DNA of 64,000 nucleotides from Lysinibacillus sp. OF-1 (GCF_028356935.1 NZ_CP102798.1:1364001-1428000), one strand, 5' to 3'; shown: positions 1 through 8,656, numbered from the stretch's first letter. Made by a program: numbers and translations. Notes: generated from the letters alone by a model not told the origin.

Positions 1-21
1 AAAGGACTACCGATATAGTCC

Positions 22-64
22 TGTACCCCAAAAGTTAGATTTTTGACTCTAACTTTTGGGGACA
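22..64. repeat. 43-bp perfect-armed inverted repeat with TGT/ACA ends
   Basis: Two 14-bp perfectly complementary arms (26-39 and 48-61) flank an 8-base spacer. The unit begins TGT and ends ACA. No T run follows on either strand, so it is a poor intrinsic terminator. The C-rich ends with an AAAAGTTAGA core resemble the terminal repeats of some IS3-family elements, which is from memory. A second short hairpin (3-8 with 17-22) lies just to the left. It could be a miniature IS remnant, or a simple stem-loop downstream of the permease gene. Confidence 0.5.
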
Positions 65-78
65 TCAAGGAGCCTTAT

Positions 79-1473
79 TTAAATCAAAAACACCGCAACT
101 ATCGTCGTCGCAACAAGCCCAATGACCACAGGGATTAAGTTTCGTCTTGCTAGCTCAAATGGGCTCACATTACAAATGGCAGCGGCTGGAATTAATGCCC
201 AAGGAATCAATGTTCCGCCACCAACCCAAATAGCTGTGATTTGTCCTAAAGCAGTTAATGTTGCGGTTCCTTCACCAATAGCATTGCCGAACAGACTTCC
301 GACAGAGCCAGCTAGGGAAATTCCGGAAAAGCCTGAGCCATCTAACCCTGTAATAGCGCCAACCACTGCTAAAGTGACCACGGCAATTTCCTTTGTTAAA
401 GGTACTACCGCAGCAAGACCAACACCAAGATCATTGACAATTCCATGTGAGGTAGCGGGTAAATGGTCACCGAGAATTTGTGTAAAGCCAGCATCTCCAA
501 GATAGAAAAAGGCGGCAATAGGGATGACAGGTCCGAACACTTTAAAGCCGAATTGGAATCCTTGAATCAAATAGCTTGTCGTCTTTTCGAGCCCCTCAGC
601 TTTGTGAGTAACAACACTAAGCAAAAGTAAGATGAAAACAGAAGTTCCTCCGATTAAAGCTGTTGCATCGCCGCCTTGCAATTTAAAGACAGCCATTGCA
701 ATGACATCTAAGACGAAAGCAATGGGAATGAGTACAGCAAAAAATCGTCTTTGCCCGACAGACAGTAAATTTTCCACAATTTCATGTCTATCTTCACCAG
801 CTTCACCGACAGTATTCAAAAGTAAGGTTCCTCGTTTCATATCTCGTCGTAAGAAAAAATAAGCAACAATTGTCGTTACAATCCCCATTGTAATGACGAG
901 CGGAATACTAGCTGAAACGACATCACCAACAGGAATTCCAGCAGCATCAGCTGTTAGTTTTGGAGCCCCTTGTATGACAAAATCACTTGATAACGCAATA
1001 CCATGCCCAAATAAGTTCATCGCCATGGCAACGCCAAGTGCTGGGAGGCCAGCCCGAATCGCAACAGGTAATAGCACCGCCCCTAACAGTGCCACTGCAG
1101 GAGATGGCCAGAAAAACCATGAGATAAACATCATTAATAGACCAATCGTCCAATAGGCGAGTGCTGGTGTTTTAATGATCTTCGTGAAAGGTGCAACCAT
1201 AACCTCATTAATACCAGAAGTCATCATCACTCGACTCATGGCAACAATAATCGAAATAATAAGAATCGTTGATAGCAGCTCTGTAATGGCATAAATAAAG
1301 CTGTTAAACACACCACTTATGGACGAAGTGAAATCGCCAGTCGCAACAATCGCTAGCATAAAGATGCCTACTACACAAATGAGGGTGGTATCGCGACGTT
1401 TAACCATAAATCCGATGATGAGTACAATAAAAACAACATAAATCCAATGGAGAGCTGTGAATTCAATCCCCAT
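79..1473 (-). CDS. Multi-pass anion/organic-acid permease (ion-transporter type)
   Basis: A 464-residue integral membrane protein with about 12 hydrophobic segments, a polar SPAVALLGAVLLPVAIRAG region and glycine-rich re-entrant-like stretches near GDGSGFSG-type positions. This pattern fits the ion-transporter/GntP-like permease superfamily. A substrate cannot be assigned. The start is taken at 1473 rather than the upstream ATG at 1488, because a GAGGGG ribosome site lies within the first codons of the longer form and is spaced correctly for 1473. The gene stands alone on the minus strand. DNA resembling parts of it recurs as decayed fragments near 4.85, 11.45 and 44.6 kb. It may be a homologue of the uncharacterised Bacillus transporter YhfA. 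Confidence 0.75.
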   Translation of the reverse strand: MGIEFTALHWIYVVFIVLIIGFMVKRRDTTLICVVGIFMLAIVATGDFTSSISGVFNSFIYAITELLSTILIISIIVAMSRVMMTSGINEVMVAPFTKIIKTPALAYWTIGLLMMFISWFFWPSPAVALLGAVLLPVAIRAGLPALGVAMAMNLFGHGIALSSDFVIQGAPKLTADAAGIPVGDVVSASIPLVITMGIVTTIVAYFFLRRDMKRGTLLLNTVGEAGEDRHEIVENLLSVGQRRFFAVLIPIAFVLDVIAMAVFKLQGGDATALIGGTSVFILLLLSVVTHKAEGLEKTTSYLIQGFQFGFKVFGPVIPIAAFFYLGDAGFTQILGDHLPATSHGIVNDLGVGLAAVVPLTKEIAVVTLAVVGAITGLDGSGFSGISLAGSVGSLFGNAIGEGTATLTALGQITAIWVGGGTLIPWALIPAAAICNVSPFELARRNLIPVVIGLVATTIVAVFLI

Positions 1474-1974
1474 ATGTTTCCCCCTCAATATTCTGATTCT
1501 ATAGAATATGAAGAGAAAAAAAGATGGTGATGATTTTGAAAAATTTTGACCTAGGTGAAATGCTGTGTGAATTGATAATAGAAATAATTAACTAATAATG
1601 ATGGGAAATTAAGTTATTAATGAAGTGCTCAAATTGTAAGGAGAACTTTAAGCAATCTTAACCATAGGATTTTCTAGTGTGGTTATCTACATCTTTGCAA
1701 ACTATCTCAAACGCCTCTTATTATAAACAAGTAATCAACTGAACAACCACTTTCTTAGCAAATTAAAGGGTCTCTTAAAAGATACTTGATGTTATACAAT
1801 AGTGGCGGAAAACTACACCTCAAACAAGATAATTGAAAGAAATGAATTTTTATATTAAAATACTTTTATAGATTATCGATAATCTATAATCCATAATATA
1901 TAACACCTATAGCGAATCACCCTATACACTAAACTATGTTAAAATAAAGGATATAAATTTAATGGAGTGGTTTG
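1474..1974. other. Divergent intergenic region, 500 bp
   Basis: AT-rich DNA between the minus-strand permease and the plus-strand GntR regulator. It holds the 24-bp palindrome at 1866-1889 and presumably both promoters. I see no credible reading frame. Confidence 0.6.
1866..1889. promoter_or_regulatory. 24-bp perfect palindrome, candidate GntR operator
   Basis: The sequence is its own reverse complement over 24 bp, centred on TATCGATA, and lies about 85 bp upstream of the FCD-type GntR gene. FadR-subfamily regulators commonly bind short palindromes near their own promoters. Assigning this one to autoregulation is inference from position. A palindrome this AT-rich could also be a chance or structural element. 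Confidence 0.45.
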
Positions 1975-2613
1975 ATGGGGTTTGATGAAAGTTCAATTTC
2001 AAAAAAAACAATTTCTGAACAAATAGCTGAACGATTATTATTTCGCATATTTTCTGGTTATTATGAACAAGGTCAGCGCTTAATCGAAGCGGAAATTGCA
2101 AAAGAGTTACAAGTAAGTCATGCACCTGTCCGTGAGGCTCTTTATCTTTTACAAAAAGATGGTGTAGTCGAAAAAGTACAACATAAAGGTGTAAGAGTTA
2201 AGACTATATCGGATCAGGAATTGAAGGATTATTTGGAAGCGCTTTATTACCTATTGGATTCTGCACTTACAAAGTGTGAACCTAAATGGAATGCCGATTT
2301 GCAAAATGAACTATTACTTCGTTTTGAAGCGATGAAACAAAGAAAGTCTGCTGAAAATATTTATGAATATGTTGTTTCGTTTGCGCACTTGTTACAATTG
2401 TTTTTTGATGTTACAGGAAATATTGCGATGCTACGATTCTTTAAAGAAACCATATTTGTTACAAATGTAGCTGCACAAACAAAATGGAAAATGGATCTAG
2501 TTGAATCCTACCATCTGTCCATCAACACGTTTATCAGGTGTATAGAAGTGTCGGATTTTAATCATGCACGAGTGGCTATTAAAGATGTTATTTTATGGTA
2601 CCAATTTAAATAA
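1975..2613 (+). CDS. GntR-family (FadR/FCD type) transcriptional regulator
   Basis: A 212-residue regulator. Residues about 8-70 form the winged helix of GntR proteins, with the recognition region around EIAKELQVSHAPVREAL. The rest is an all-helical FCD-like ligand domain. The ATG at 1975 is chosen because GGAG at 1964-1967 is 7 bases upstream, although a TTG lies directly before it. The stop is 19 bp before a butanediol dehydrogenase gene, so the two are probably one transcript and the regulator probably controls it. The effector is unknown and may be an organic acid or diol-derived metabolite. A 24-bp palindrome upstream is a candidate operator. Confidence 0.85.
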   Translation: MGFDESSISKKTISEQIAERLLFRIFSGYYEQGQRLIEAEIAKELQVSHAPVREALYLLQKDGVVEKVQHKGVRVKTISDQELKDYLEALYYLLDSALTKCEPKWNADLQNELLLRFEAMKQRKSAENIYEYVVSFAHLLQLFFDVTGNIAMLRFFKETIFVTNVAAQTKWKMDLVESYHLSINTFIRCIEVSDFNHARVAIKDVILWYQFK

Positions 2614-2632
2614 TTTTATGGGGGTAACATAA

Positions 2633-3682
2633 ATGAAAGCTGCAGTTTGGCATAATGTGAAAGATATTAGAGTCGAAGAGGTTGAATTACGAGCTTTAAG
2701 AGAAGAAGAAGTGAAAGTAAAAGTAGCATGGGCTGGTATTTGTGGAAGTGATTTGCATGAATACGAAGAAGGTCCAGTTTTTGTACCAGTTGATGTAAAA
2801 GCTGAATTAACAGGTGAAGTTGCCCCGCTTACAATGGGTCATGAATTTGCTGGGATTATCGAAGAAGTTGGCTCTAAGGTTACGGACTTAAAGGCAGGAG
2901 ACCGAGTTGTCATCAATCCTACATTAACTTATAGAAACAAACATGAAGATGTCGATCGATATGATGGATTTAACTTCATCGGACTACATGGAAACGGTGG
3001 ATTTGCGGAATATGTCAATGTCCCTGTAACAAATGTACACCGTTTAGCAGATAACTTAACATTAAAAGATGGTGCACTAGTAGAACCAATGGCTGTTGCT
3101 GTACAAGCTGTCAAAGATGCTGGGGTTACATTAGGAGATTCTGTAGCCGTATTTGGGGCTGGACCAATTGGATTGTTAACAGTAATCGCTGCAAAAGCAT
3201 CTGGTGCAAGTAAAGTTATCGTATTAGATTTATCCGATGATCGATTAGAAAAGGCAAAAGAATTAGGTGCAACCCATGCCATTAACTCTGGTAAAGAAAA
3301 TCCTGTACAAGCCGTTCGATCGATTGTAGCAGGTGGGGTTGATGTATCCTTTGAAGTTGCGGGAGTAGCTCCTACCTTTAAACAAGCAATTGATGTTACA
3401 AAACCACGCGGTAACATGATGATCGTTTCGATTTTTGCAAGACCAATCGAATGGAATCCAATGCAGCTTACAAACACAGGTGTTAATGTACTGTCATCAA
3501 TTGTTTATACACCGTCAATTTTCCAAAGAACAATTGATGCAATGAGCTCTGGTCAATTAAATCCACAGGGTATCATCACAAGTCAAATTGAATTAGATGA
3601 CATTGTTGACAAAGGATTCAAAACGTTAACAAACGACAAATCACAATCTAAAATTTTAGTCGCGATAAGTGGAGAAAATTAA
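2633..3682 (+). CDS. bdhA: (R,R)-butanediol dehydrogenase-like zinc alcohol dehydrogenase
   Basis: A 349-residue medium-chain dehydrogenase. Catalytic-zinc ligands are visible at Cys37 (GICGSD), His70-Glu71 (GHEF) and Glu151. The nucleotide-binding motif GAGPIG is at 175-180, with an Asp at the end of the next strand that suggests NAD(H). The structural-zinc cysteine lobe is missing, as in Bacillus subtilis BdhA, which it resembles along its length. The family interconverts acetoin and 2,3-butanediol in the cytoplasm; related sorbitol or threonine dehydrogenases are alternatives. A GGGGGT ribosome site precedes the ATG. It is probably co-transcribed with the GntR gene and ends at an imperfect terminator. 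Confidence 0.82.
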   Translation: MKAAVWHNVKDIRVEEVELRALREEEVKVKVAWAGICGSDLHEYEEGPVFVPVDVKAELTGEVAPLTMGHEFAGIIEEVGSKVTDLKAGDRVVINPTLTYRNKHEDVDRYDGFNFIGLHGNGGFAEYVNVPVTNVHRLADNLTLKDGALVEPMAVAVQAVKDAGVTLGDSVAVFGAGPIGLLTVIAAKASGASKVIVLDLSDDRLEKAKELGATHAINSGKENPVQAVRSIVAGGVDVSFEVAGVAPTFKQAIDVTKPRGNMMIVSIFARPIEWNPMQLTNTGVNVLSSIVYTPSIFQRTIDAMSSGQLNPQGIITSQIELDDIVDKGFKTLTNDKSQSKILVAISGEN

Positions 3683-3721
3683 TAACATGGATAGATTAAA
3701 ATAAATCTATCCTAACAAAGG

Positions 3722-3752
3722 GAGTATGGCTTATTATAGTCATGCTCTTTTC
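3722..3752 (+). terminator. Rho-independent terminator after butanediol dehydrogenase
   Basis: A 9-bp stem with two G-U pairs (3722-3730 with 3739-3747) and an 8-base loop, followed by TTTTCTT. Confidence 0.6.
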
Positions 3753-3870
3753 TTATAGCCTGTTTGATGATTCAAAACTGTTTTTCAAAGGATTTGCTGA
3801 ACTTCATTGAGGGGAAGAGGGGCGTTGCAGCTTAAGAAAGCGTTTATACTCGATATTTTTGAAATATAAT

Positions 3871-3927
3871 AAGAGAAGAAAAATGACAAAAAGAATCGAG
3901 AATGAATTTCACGATTCTTTTTGTCAT
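3871..3927 (-). terminator. Strong terminator of the YiaA-like gene
   Basis: A perfect 16-bp stem (3883-3898 with 3912-3927). Read on the minus strand it is followed by a TTTTCTTCTCTT tract. It lies 6 bp past the stop of the minus-strand gene. Confidence 0.85.
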
Positions 3928-3932
3928 ATAGT

Positions 3933-4403
3933 TTAATTTCTTTCTCTTGCCCTCTGTGTGTCTCTAATATTTTTTTGAACTGTTATGGAGGCAAATAAAC
4001 TAAGGACAAATGACATACCATAGAATCCTTTTTCGCTTAAAACAATACTTCCAGCATTATATAAACCAATACCCATTAATAAAATAGATACAATAAGTGC
4101 AATCCAACTAATACCATAATAAATAGTAGTAACTGGTATTCCCTCATCTTTATCTCTTACTGATTTTTGTAAAGATACTGCTGAATAGAGCCCGAATACT
4201 AAAACAGCTAAGTAATATCCTTTTTCGTTTAGTTGCATCGTTGCGTTAAATAGGCCTATAAGATAAGCAGTAACACCTACGAACAGTGCTGCCCAGGAAG
4301 CACCCTTGAAAGCAGCAGTCGGTTCTCCCTCTTTCCTTTCTACTTTTATTTTCGGATCAGGCTGTTTTCCCTTATCTAATGATGTCTCATTTTGATTAGA
4401 CAA
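3933..4403 (-). CDS. YiaA/YiaB-type small membrane protein
   Basis: A 156-residue protein with a charged N-terminus of about 32 residues, then two repeated units of two transmembrane helices each (about 33-82 and 92-145). Both repeats contain the same layout of an SWAALFV or SWIALIV helix, an NEKGYY or SEKGFYG turn and a SLQKSVRD or TVQKNIRD ending. That duplicated two-helix unit is the YiaA/YiaB domain, whose function is unknown. The start is TTG at 4403, preceded by GGAGGA at normal spacing; there is no ATG near it. It is a single gene with its own terminator. Confidence 0.85.
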   Translation of the reverse strand: MSNQNETSLDKGKQPDPKIKVERKEGEPTAAFKGASWAALFVGVTAYLIGLFNATMQLNEKGYYLAVLVFGLYSAVSLQKSVRDKDEGIPVTTIYYGISWIALIVSILLMGIGLYNAGSIVLSEKGFYGMSFVLSLFASITVQKNIRDTQRARERN

Positions 4404-4820
4404 TATCTTTCTCCTCCTTCTATCTCTGTATCAAAACATTCTTATTCTACAGGGATGTGATGAGAACAGAAATTTCTCTAAAACTGGCTTTTCAGTAATA
4501 AAGCAACCCCCTTTGAAGGAAGCGGCTTTATACTTGACCGTTATTTTGCTGCACTATAGATAGTCAATGTGGCTTCATCAAATTTAAAGGGACGATTATT
4601 GTTTCTTGGTAAATTTGCGCTTTACCCCGAGACAATTTTTTCTGTCCTTTGTTGCAATTCCTTTTTAGGGGCAGGAATCTGTTGTACCGATAAGAACTAG
4701 GTGTATAACTTTTTTTCATTTTATTCAAATAGACAGCTGAATATGTTAGGTAGATGTGGCTGCCTATTGTTGCTTTGCCCACTGTTATTGACGAACAATG
4801 AACGAAATAATTTAAATGGT

Positions 4821-4905
4821 TGATAATAGCTAAGGCATAAATAAAGCTGTGTAAAACCTGACTTATGGTTGAAATTAAATTGGTCAGTTGCAACAATTGT
4901 ATTTA
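4821..4905 (-). pseudogene. Decayed fragment resembling the 79-1473 permease
   Basis: About 85 bp align with the coding DNA at roughly 1270-1356, including the shared block GGCATAAATAAAGCTGT, then ACTTATGG and CAGT.GCAACAAT, with a few small gaps. The translation still reads SFIYALAI, compared with SFIYAITE in the intact protein. A 110-codon open frame across this region is best explained as this relic plus chance. Neighbouring DNA (4404-4820) shows no other coding signal. Confidence 0.6.
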
Positions 4906-4910
4906 AATGC

Positions 4911-4944
4911 TAATAAAAGGCTTTTAAAGAAAATTTAAAAGCCT
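4911..4944 (-). terminator. Terminator of the MocR-type regulator gene
   Basis: An 11-bp perfect stem (4918-4928 with 4934-4944) and a 5-base loop. On the minus strand it runs into TTTTATT. It lies about 45 bp past the regulator's stop. Confidence 0.75.
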
Positions 4945-4987
4945 AGGCCCATTTGAAAGTGAGTAGCTGGTTTCAAAAAAGTACCCC

Positions 4988-6406
4988 TCACGTAGAAAGA
5001 GATTGCGCCACTGCAACCAACCTTTTTACTCCTTCCCTTAGCTGTTTTTCATTTGCATAAGAATAGCTTAAACGTATCCAGGATGATAGTTGTTTTAATG
5101 GATCACAAATTTGACCCGGTACAAAGGATATAGATTGTTCAATACTTTTAGATAGTAATAATTCAGTTGGAACATTATCTGGGAGCTGCACCCATAAATT
5201 CAGACCACCTTTTGGGCTAGTCCATCGCCAACCTGTTACAGCTAGCTCTTCTTCCATGATTTCCTTTCGAATCTGTAGGGCGATCCTAATTTTCTCCAAA
5301 TGCTGTTGCAATCTTAGGGATGAAAAGTAATGGAGAAAAATTTTTTGATTGAGAAGTGGTGAGCCATTATCAGCCAATGATTTTTCTATTAGGAGTGAGT
5401 TCATTAATGATGATTGACAAATCACAGTCGCAATTCTCAAGCCAGGAGAGATATATTTGCAAAAGCTTCGGATATAAATGACTGTTCCAGCACTATCGTA
5501 CGTGTAAATGGGTGGTGGTGGGGCTTGATCAAAATAGATGTCGTGATAGGCATCGTCTTCAATTAATAGAAATCGATATTGTTCAGCTAGTTCTACTAAT
5601 TTTTTGCGCTGCTCGACAGAAACAGTATAACCAGTCGGGTTATGGAATGTGGGGTTGAGATAAAATAGGCGCGGCTTGTATTGTTTAATATAGTATTCAA
5701 CCTGTTCTAAATCGTAGCCCTCTGGATGGATATCAACCGTTACAATCTGTGCTCCTTGTGCTCTAAAAATATCAATCGCAGCACTGTAGCTTGGACGTTC
5801 AAATAAAACGACGTCTCTTGGTTTAATAAAAGCTTGAGCGATTAAGTGAATCGCTTGCTGTGAGCCAGAAGTGATTAACAGATTATCTGCACTCAAATGA
5901 GTTTTATACTGGTTGATAAAATAGTGAGTGAGTGTTTCACGCAGCTCTAGATCACCTTGTACAGTTGAGTAGGTGGCAAGTACTTTAGGATAAAGATCAA
6001 ACACTTCCTTCACATAATCTGAAAAATAATGATTAGGCAAAAGATTTGGATCAATCAACGCCTGAGAAAAATGATAGGAAACAGAGGGTTGATGGATTTC
6101 GGATAAATGATTTTTTTTTACGTATGCAGAAACAATGGGATTGTCCTGATCTAGATATTCAAGATTTTTCGTTACAGTTGATTGGACATAATAGCCTGCT
6201 TTATCTTTTACATAAACTTTGTCATGCTGTTTTAGTAATTGATAAGCTTTTAATACCGTTAATCGATGAACATTCATTTCAGATGCTAATTGTCGGACGG
6301 AGGGAATCTTGTCATGTTCTTTCCATTCTTTACGTTCTATACGGTGCAGTACATAATCGTAAACTTTGTTAAAAAGATAATCTTCATTTTGATTTGCTTT
6401 GCCCAT
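4988..6406 (-). CDS. MocR-family regulator (GntR helix-turn-helix fused to aminotransferase fold)
   Basis: A 472-residue protein. The N-terminal winged helix (about 10-75) has IPSVRQLASEMNVHRLTV, followed by a class-I aminotransferase-like domain (about 110-465). The PLP-lysine motif SFCKYISPG places the Schiff-base lysine near residue 317, and NPTFHNPTG is the usual substrate/PLP loop. MocR regulators such as PdxR and GabR sense PLP or amino-acid adducts, and this one keeps the lysine. An AGGAGG site precedes the ATG. It diverges from a DMT-family exporter, with two direct 13-bp repeats between the genes that look like its operator, so it probably controls that exporter. Confidence 0.88.
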   Translation of the reverse strand: MGKANQNEDYLFNKVYDYVLHRIERKEWKEHDKIPSVRQLASEMNVHRLTVLKAYQLLKQHDKVYVKDKAGYYVQSTVTKNLEYLDQDNPIVSAYVKKNHLSEIHQPSVSYHFSQALIDPNLLPNHYFSDYVKEVFDLYPKVLATYSTVQGDLELRETLTHYFINQYKTHLSADNLLITSGSQQAIHLIAQAFIKPRDVVLFERPSYSAAIDIFRAQGAQIVTVDIHPEGYDLEQVEYYIKQYKPRLFYLNPTFHNPTGYTVSVEQRKKLVELAEQYRFLLIEDDAYHDIYFDQAPPPPIYTYDSAGTVIYIRSFCKYISPGLRIATVICQSSLMNSLLIEKSLADNGSPLLNQKIFLHYFSSLRLQQHLEKIRIALQIRKEIMEEELAVTGWRWTSPKGGLNLWVQLPDNVPTELLLSKSIEQSISFVPGQICDPLKQLSSWIRLSYSYANEKQLREGVKRLVAVAQSLST

Positions 6407-6448
6407 ATTGATTCCTCCTTTTCAAAACGATTGTACCACGAACCTATC

Positions 6449-6480
6449 TAATCTGTTCTATCCCTTTTAATCTGTTCTAT
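6449..6480. promoter_or_regulatory. Direct-repeat operator candidate for the MocR regulator
   Basis: The 13-mer TAATCTGTTCTAT occurs at 6449-6461 and again at 6468-6480, with starts 19 bp apart and matching bases continuing into the spacer. It lies between the divergent MocR regulator and DMT exporter. MocR proteins such as PdxR and GabR are known to bind direct repeats. The assignment is by position and pattern. Confidence 0.65.
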
Positions 6481-6519
6481 TGTCTTTCTTTTATGATAGA
6501 AAAAGAGGAGGAGGTTTAT

Positions 6520-7443
6520 ATGGTACTTATTAATTATTTTTTCATGTGTTTGATTTTTGGAACGACCTTTTTAGCGATTAAAATTGGTGTTGATGCAGGA
6601 ATGCCTCCGTTTTTATCAGCTGGCCTCCGTTTTTTTATTGCCGGTTTATTGCTATTTAGTTTTATGGTTTGGAGAGAAAGAACGACAATACGGGTGTTAT
6701 TTCGTAAAGAGATGTTTTTTACAGGAGTGGGCTTAACCTTTGGGACGTTTGCCACATTATATTGGGCAGAACAGTATGTGACATCAGGGATTGCAGCTGT
6801 CTTATCTGCTACAGGTCCAATGATGATCATTATTATACAGACATTCCTATTGAAGCAAAAAGGAAATCGAAAATCATTTATTGGTTGTGTTGTCGGAGTC
6901 ATTGGTGTTACGTTCTTGATCTTACCTAGCTTTTCAATTGAGATTAGTCCCTTCTGGATGGTTGGTTGTTTTGCCATAATATTAGGGGAAGTTTTTTATG
7001 CATCTGGAACCATTTATACGAAGCATGTCATCCGAAAATTTGAAACGACATCTCCAATTGCTTTAAATGCAGCGCAAATGATGCATGGTGGGATTTTATT
7101 AATCGTTTTGTCACTTTTTACTGAGAACATTCAGCTTCATTATCTTTTAAGCCCAGCTTCAATTGGCTCTCTTCTTTATTTAATTATTTTTGGTTCAATG
7201 ATCGGCCATAGCATTTATTATTGGCTTGTTTCCCGAACGAATCCTGTTTTTCCTTCTACATGGCTGTATATCTCACCAGTCATTGCCGTTACATTAGGTG
7301 TGACCCTCTATCATGAATATATTTCTTGGCTAACAGGCATAGGTACTCTGACGATTATTGCTGGAACGGTTCTAGTCAATTTTGAAACATTGAGGGAGTT
7401 ACTTTGGCGCAATAGGACTATGCTTCAGGATGTGAAAAATTAA
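6520..7443 (+). CDS. EamA/DMT-family transporter
   Basis: A 307-residue membrane protein with ten predicted helices in two EamA repeats (about 1-130 and 145-290). It has the hallmark FLAIKIGVDAGMPPFL and FGSMIGHSIYYWLV stretches. The family mostly exports amino acids or other small metabolites. A longer frame begins at 6493, but GAGGAGGAGG at 6505-6514 fits only the ATG at 6520. It diverges from the MocR regulator and shares its direct-repeat region, so it is probably the regulated target. The substrate is unknown; the MocR link suggests an amino acid or a vitamin B6-related compound. Confidence 0.85.
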   Translation: MVLINYFFMCLIFGTTFLAIKIGVDAGMPPFLSAGLRFFIAGLLLFSFMVWRERTTIRVLFRKEMFFTGVGLTFGTFATLYWAEQYVTSGIAAVLSATGPMMIIIIQTFLLKQKGNRKSFIGCVVGVIGVTFLILPSFSIEISPFWMVGCFAIILGEVFYASGTIYTKHVIRKFETTSPIALNAAQMMHGGILLIVLSLFTENIQLHYLLSPASIGSLLYLIIFGSMIGHSIYYWLVSRTNPVFPSTWLYISPVIAVTLGVTLYHEYISWLTGIGTLTIIAGTVLVNFETLRELLWRNRTMLQDVKN

Positions 7444-7519
7444 TATAGCTTGAATAAGAGAGGTAAGAAATTCTATTATTCTAAATTGATTAAATCTAAT
7501 TTAAAAGGAGAATGAAGCT

Positions 7520-8179
7520 ATGAAAATTTCTAAGGGAGTAGAGATTCTGGATCTTGAATTTAATGGGAACATCATTCATCCAACACTTTTATGGGATCAG
7601 GAAATGGCTGTTTTAATAGACACTGGATTCCCAGGTCAAATGGAAGATTTGCGCGTAGCAATGGATAAGGTAGGCGTGTCGTTCGATAACCTAAAGGTTG
7701 TGATTTTGACACATCAGGATATAGATCATATAGGCAGCCTCCCGGAAATAGTGCGAAATTGTGGAAGTAATATAAAAGTCTATGCGCACGAACTAGATAA
7801 GCCTTATATCCAGGGGGATTTACCACTTTTGAAAGACGCGCACATAGCGAATCCACCCAAGGGGAAAGTGGATGTGGCCTTGAAAGACGGTCAAGAACTA
7901 CCGTATTGTGGCGGAATTCGAGTGATCCATACTCCAGGGCACACGCCTGGCCATATCAGCTTATATTTAAAGCAAAATAAAACACTTGTTGCTGGAGATT
8001 CGATGTATAGTGTAAACGGTACACTGGGAGGAATTCATGTTCCAACTACTTTGGATATAAAGGTCGCTCGTCAATCTTTGAAGAAATATTTAGACTTAGA
8101 CATTGAATCTGTAGTTTGTTACCATGGAGGATTATGTAACGTAAATATTAAAGAGCAGATTCAAAAATTTTACAAATAA
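7520..8179 (+). CDS. MBL-fold metallo-hydrolase (YflN-like)
   Basis: A 219-residue metallo-beta-lactamase fold. The metal motif is THQDIDHIG at 64-72, so the usual second histidine is an aspartate (His65, Asp67, Asp69, His70). Further ligands are in HTPGHTPGH (His141) and GDS (Asp160). This HxDxDH variant is common in Bacillus MBL proteins of the YflN type and can still bind metals. Substrate unknown. In B. subtilis yflN is in the citM citrate operon, and a citrate-type two-component system lies 8 kb away here, though not adjacent. GGAGAATG provides the ribosome site. Confidence 0.82.
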   Translation: MKISKGVEILDLEFNGNIIHPTLLWDQEMAVLIDTGFPGQMEDLRVAMDKVGVSFDNLKVVILTHQDIDHIGSLPEIVRNCGSNIKVYAHELDKPYIQGDLPLLKDAHIANPPKGKVDVALKDGQELPYCGGIRVIHTPGHTPGHISLYLKQNKTLVAGDSMYSVNGTLGGIHVPTTLDIKVARQSLKKYLDLDIESVVCYHGGLCNVNIKEQIQKFYK

Positions 8180-8340
8180 TGATCTCTTTTTTTTGAGGAA
8201 CTATTGCTAAGTGTAAATGGAAGTCTGTTTTATTGTTAGCCAGCTCATGTTATAATGAAGAGCTTAAGATGATTAAGACCTTTTTATAACGGATGCCAAG
8301 AAAAGCCTCCGCAAAATGAAAAATATGGAGGTGTAAGAGA

Positions 8341-8550
8341 ATGAATAAGCGTTGGACGATTAGTGAAATTCAAAAGTTTGTTGAGAATAATTCGGAAAGT
8401 AAGTTGCTAACGACTGAATATCATGGTTTTTCTCAAAAGTTATTATTTAAATGTGCATGTGGAAGTAACTTTGAAAAAACATTTACGAAATTTAAAAATA
8501 AACATCAACGAAAATGTGATGTATGCCAACCGCCAAAAGAGTCACGCTAA
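8341..8550 (+). CDS. Small Cys4 zinc-finger-like protein
   Basis: A 69-residue basic protein I do not recognise as a named family. It has CACG (Cys40, Cys42) and, about 20 residues later, CDVC (Cys60, Cys63). This suggests a small zinc ribbon or treble clef of the kind found beside nucleases and in DNA-binding modules. A TGGAGGTG site lies close before the ATG. It has its own 12-bp terminator at 8621-8656. It could be a DNA-binding accessory protein or a leftover domain of a larger enzyme. Confidence 0.6.
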   Translation: MNKRWTISEIQKFVENNSESKLLTTEYHGFSQKLLFKCACGSNFEKTFTKFKNKHQRKCDVCQPPKESR

Positions 8551-8620
8551 ATGTATTGCCAATTTTTACTAAAGAGAAATAGACTTTTTCTATGTGACTG
8601 ATAGAAGAAAATGTTGATTA

Positions 8621-8656
8621 AAATCACTTTACTCTTATAGGTAAGGTGATTTTTTT
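8621..8656 (+). terminator. Terminator of the small Cys4 protein gene
   Basis: A 12-bp stem with one G-U pair (8621-8632 with 8641-8652) and an 8-base loop, running into seven Ts. Confidence 0.8.

Noticed and set aside
3931..4403. ATG start for the YiaA-like gene
   Set aside because: No ATG lies near the N-terminus; TTG with GGAGGA is the only supported start.
4564..4896. 110-codon open frame on the minus strand
   Set aside because: No ribosome site, odd composition, and part of it is explained by the decayed permease fragment.
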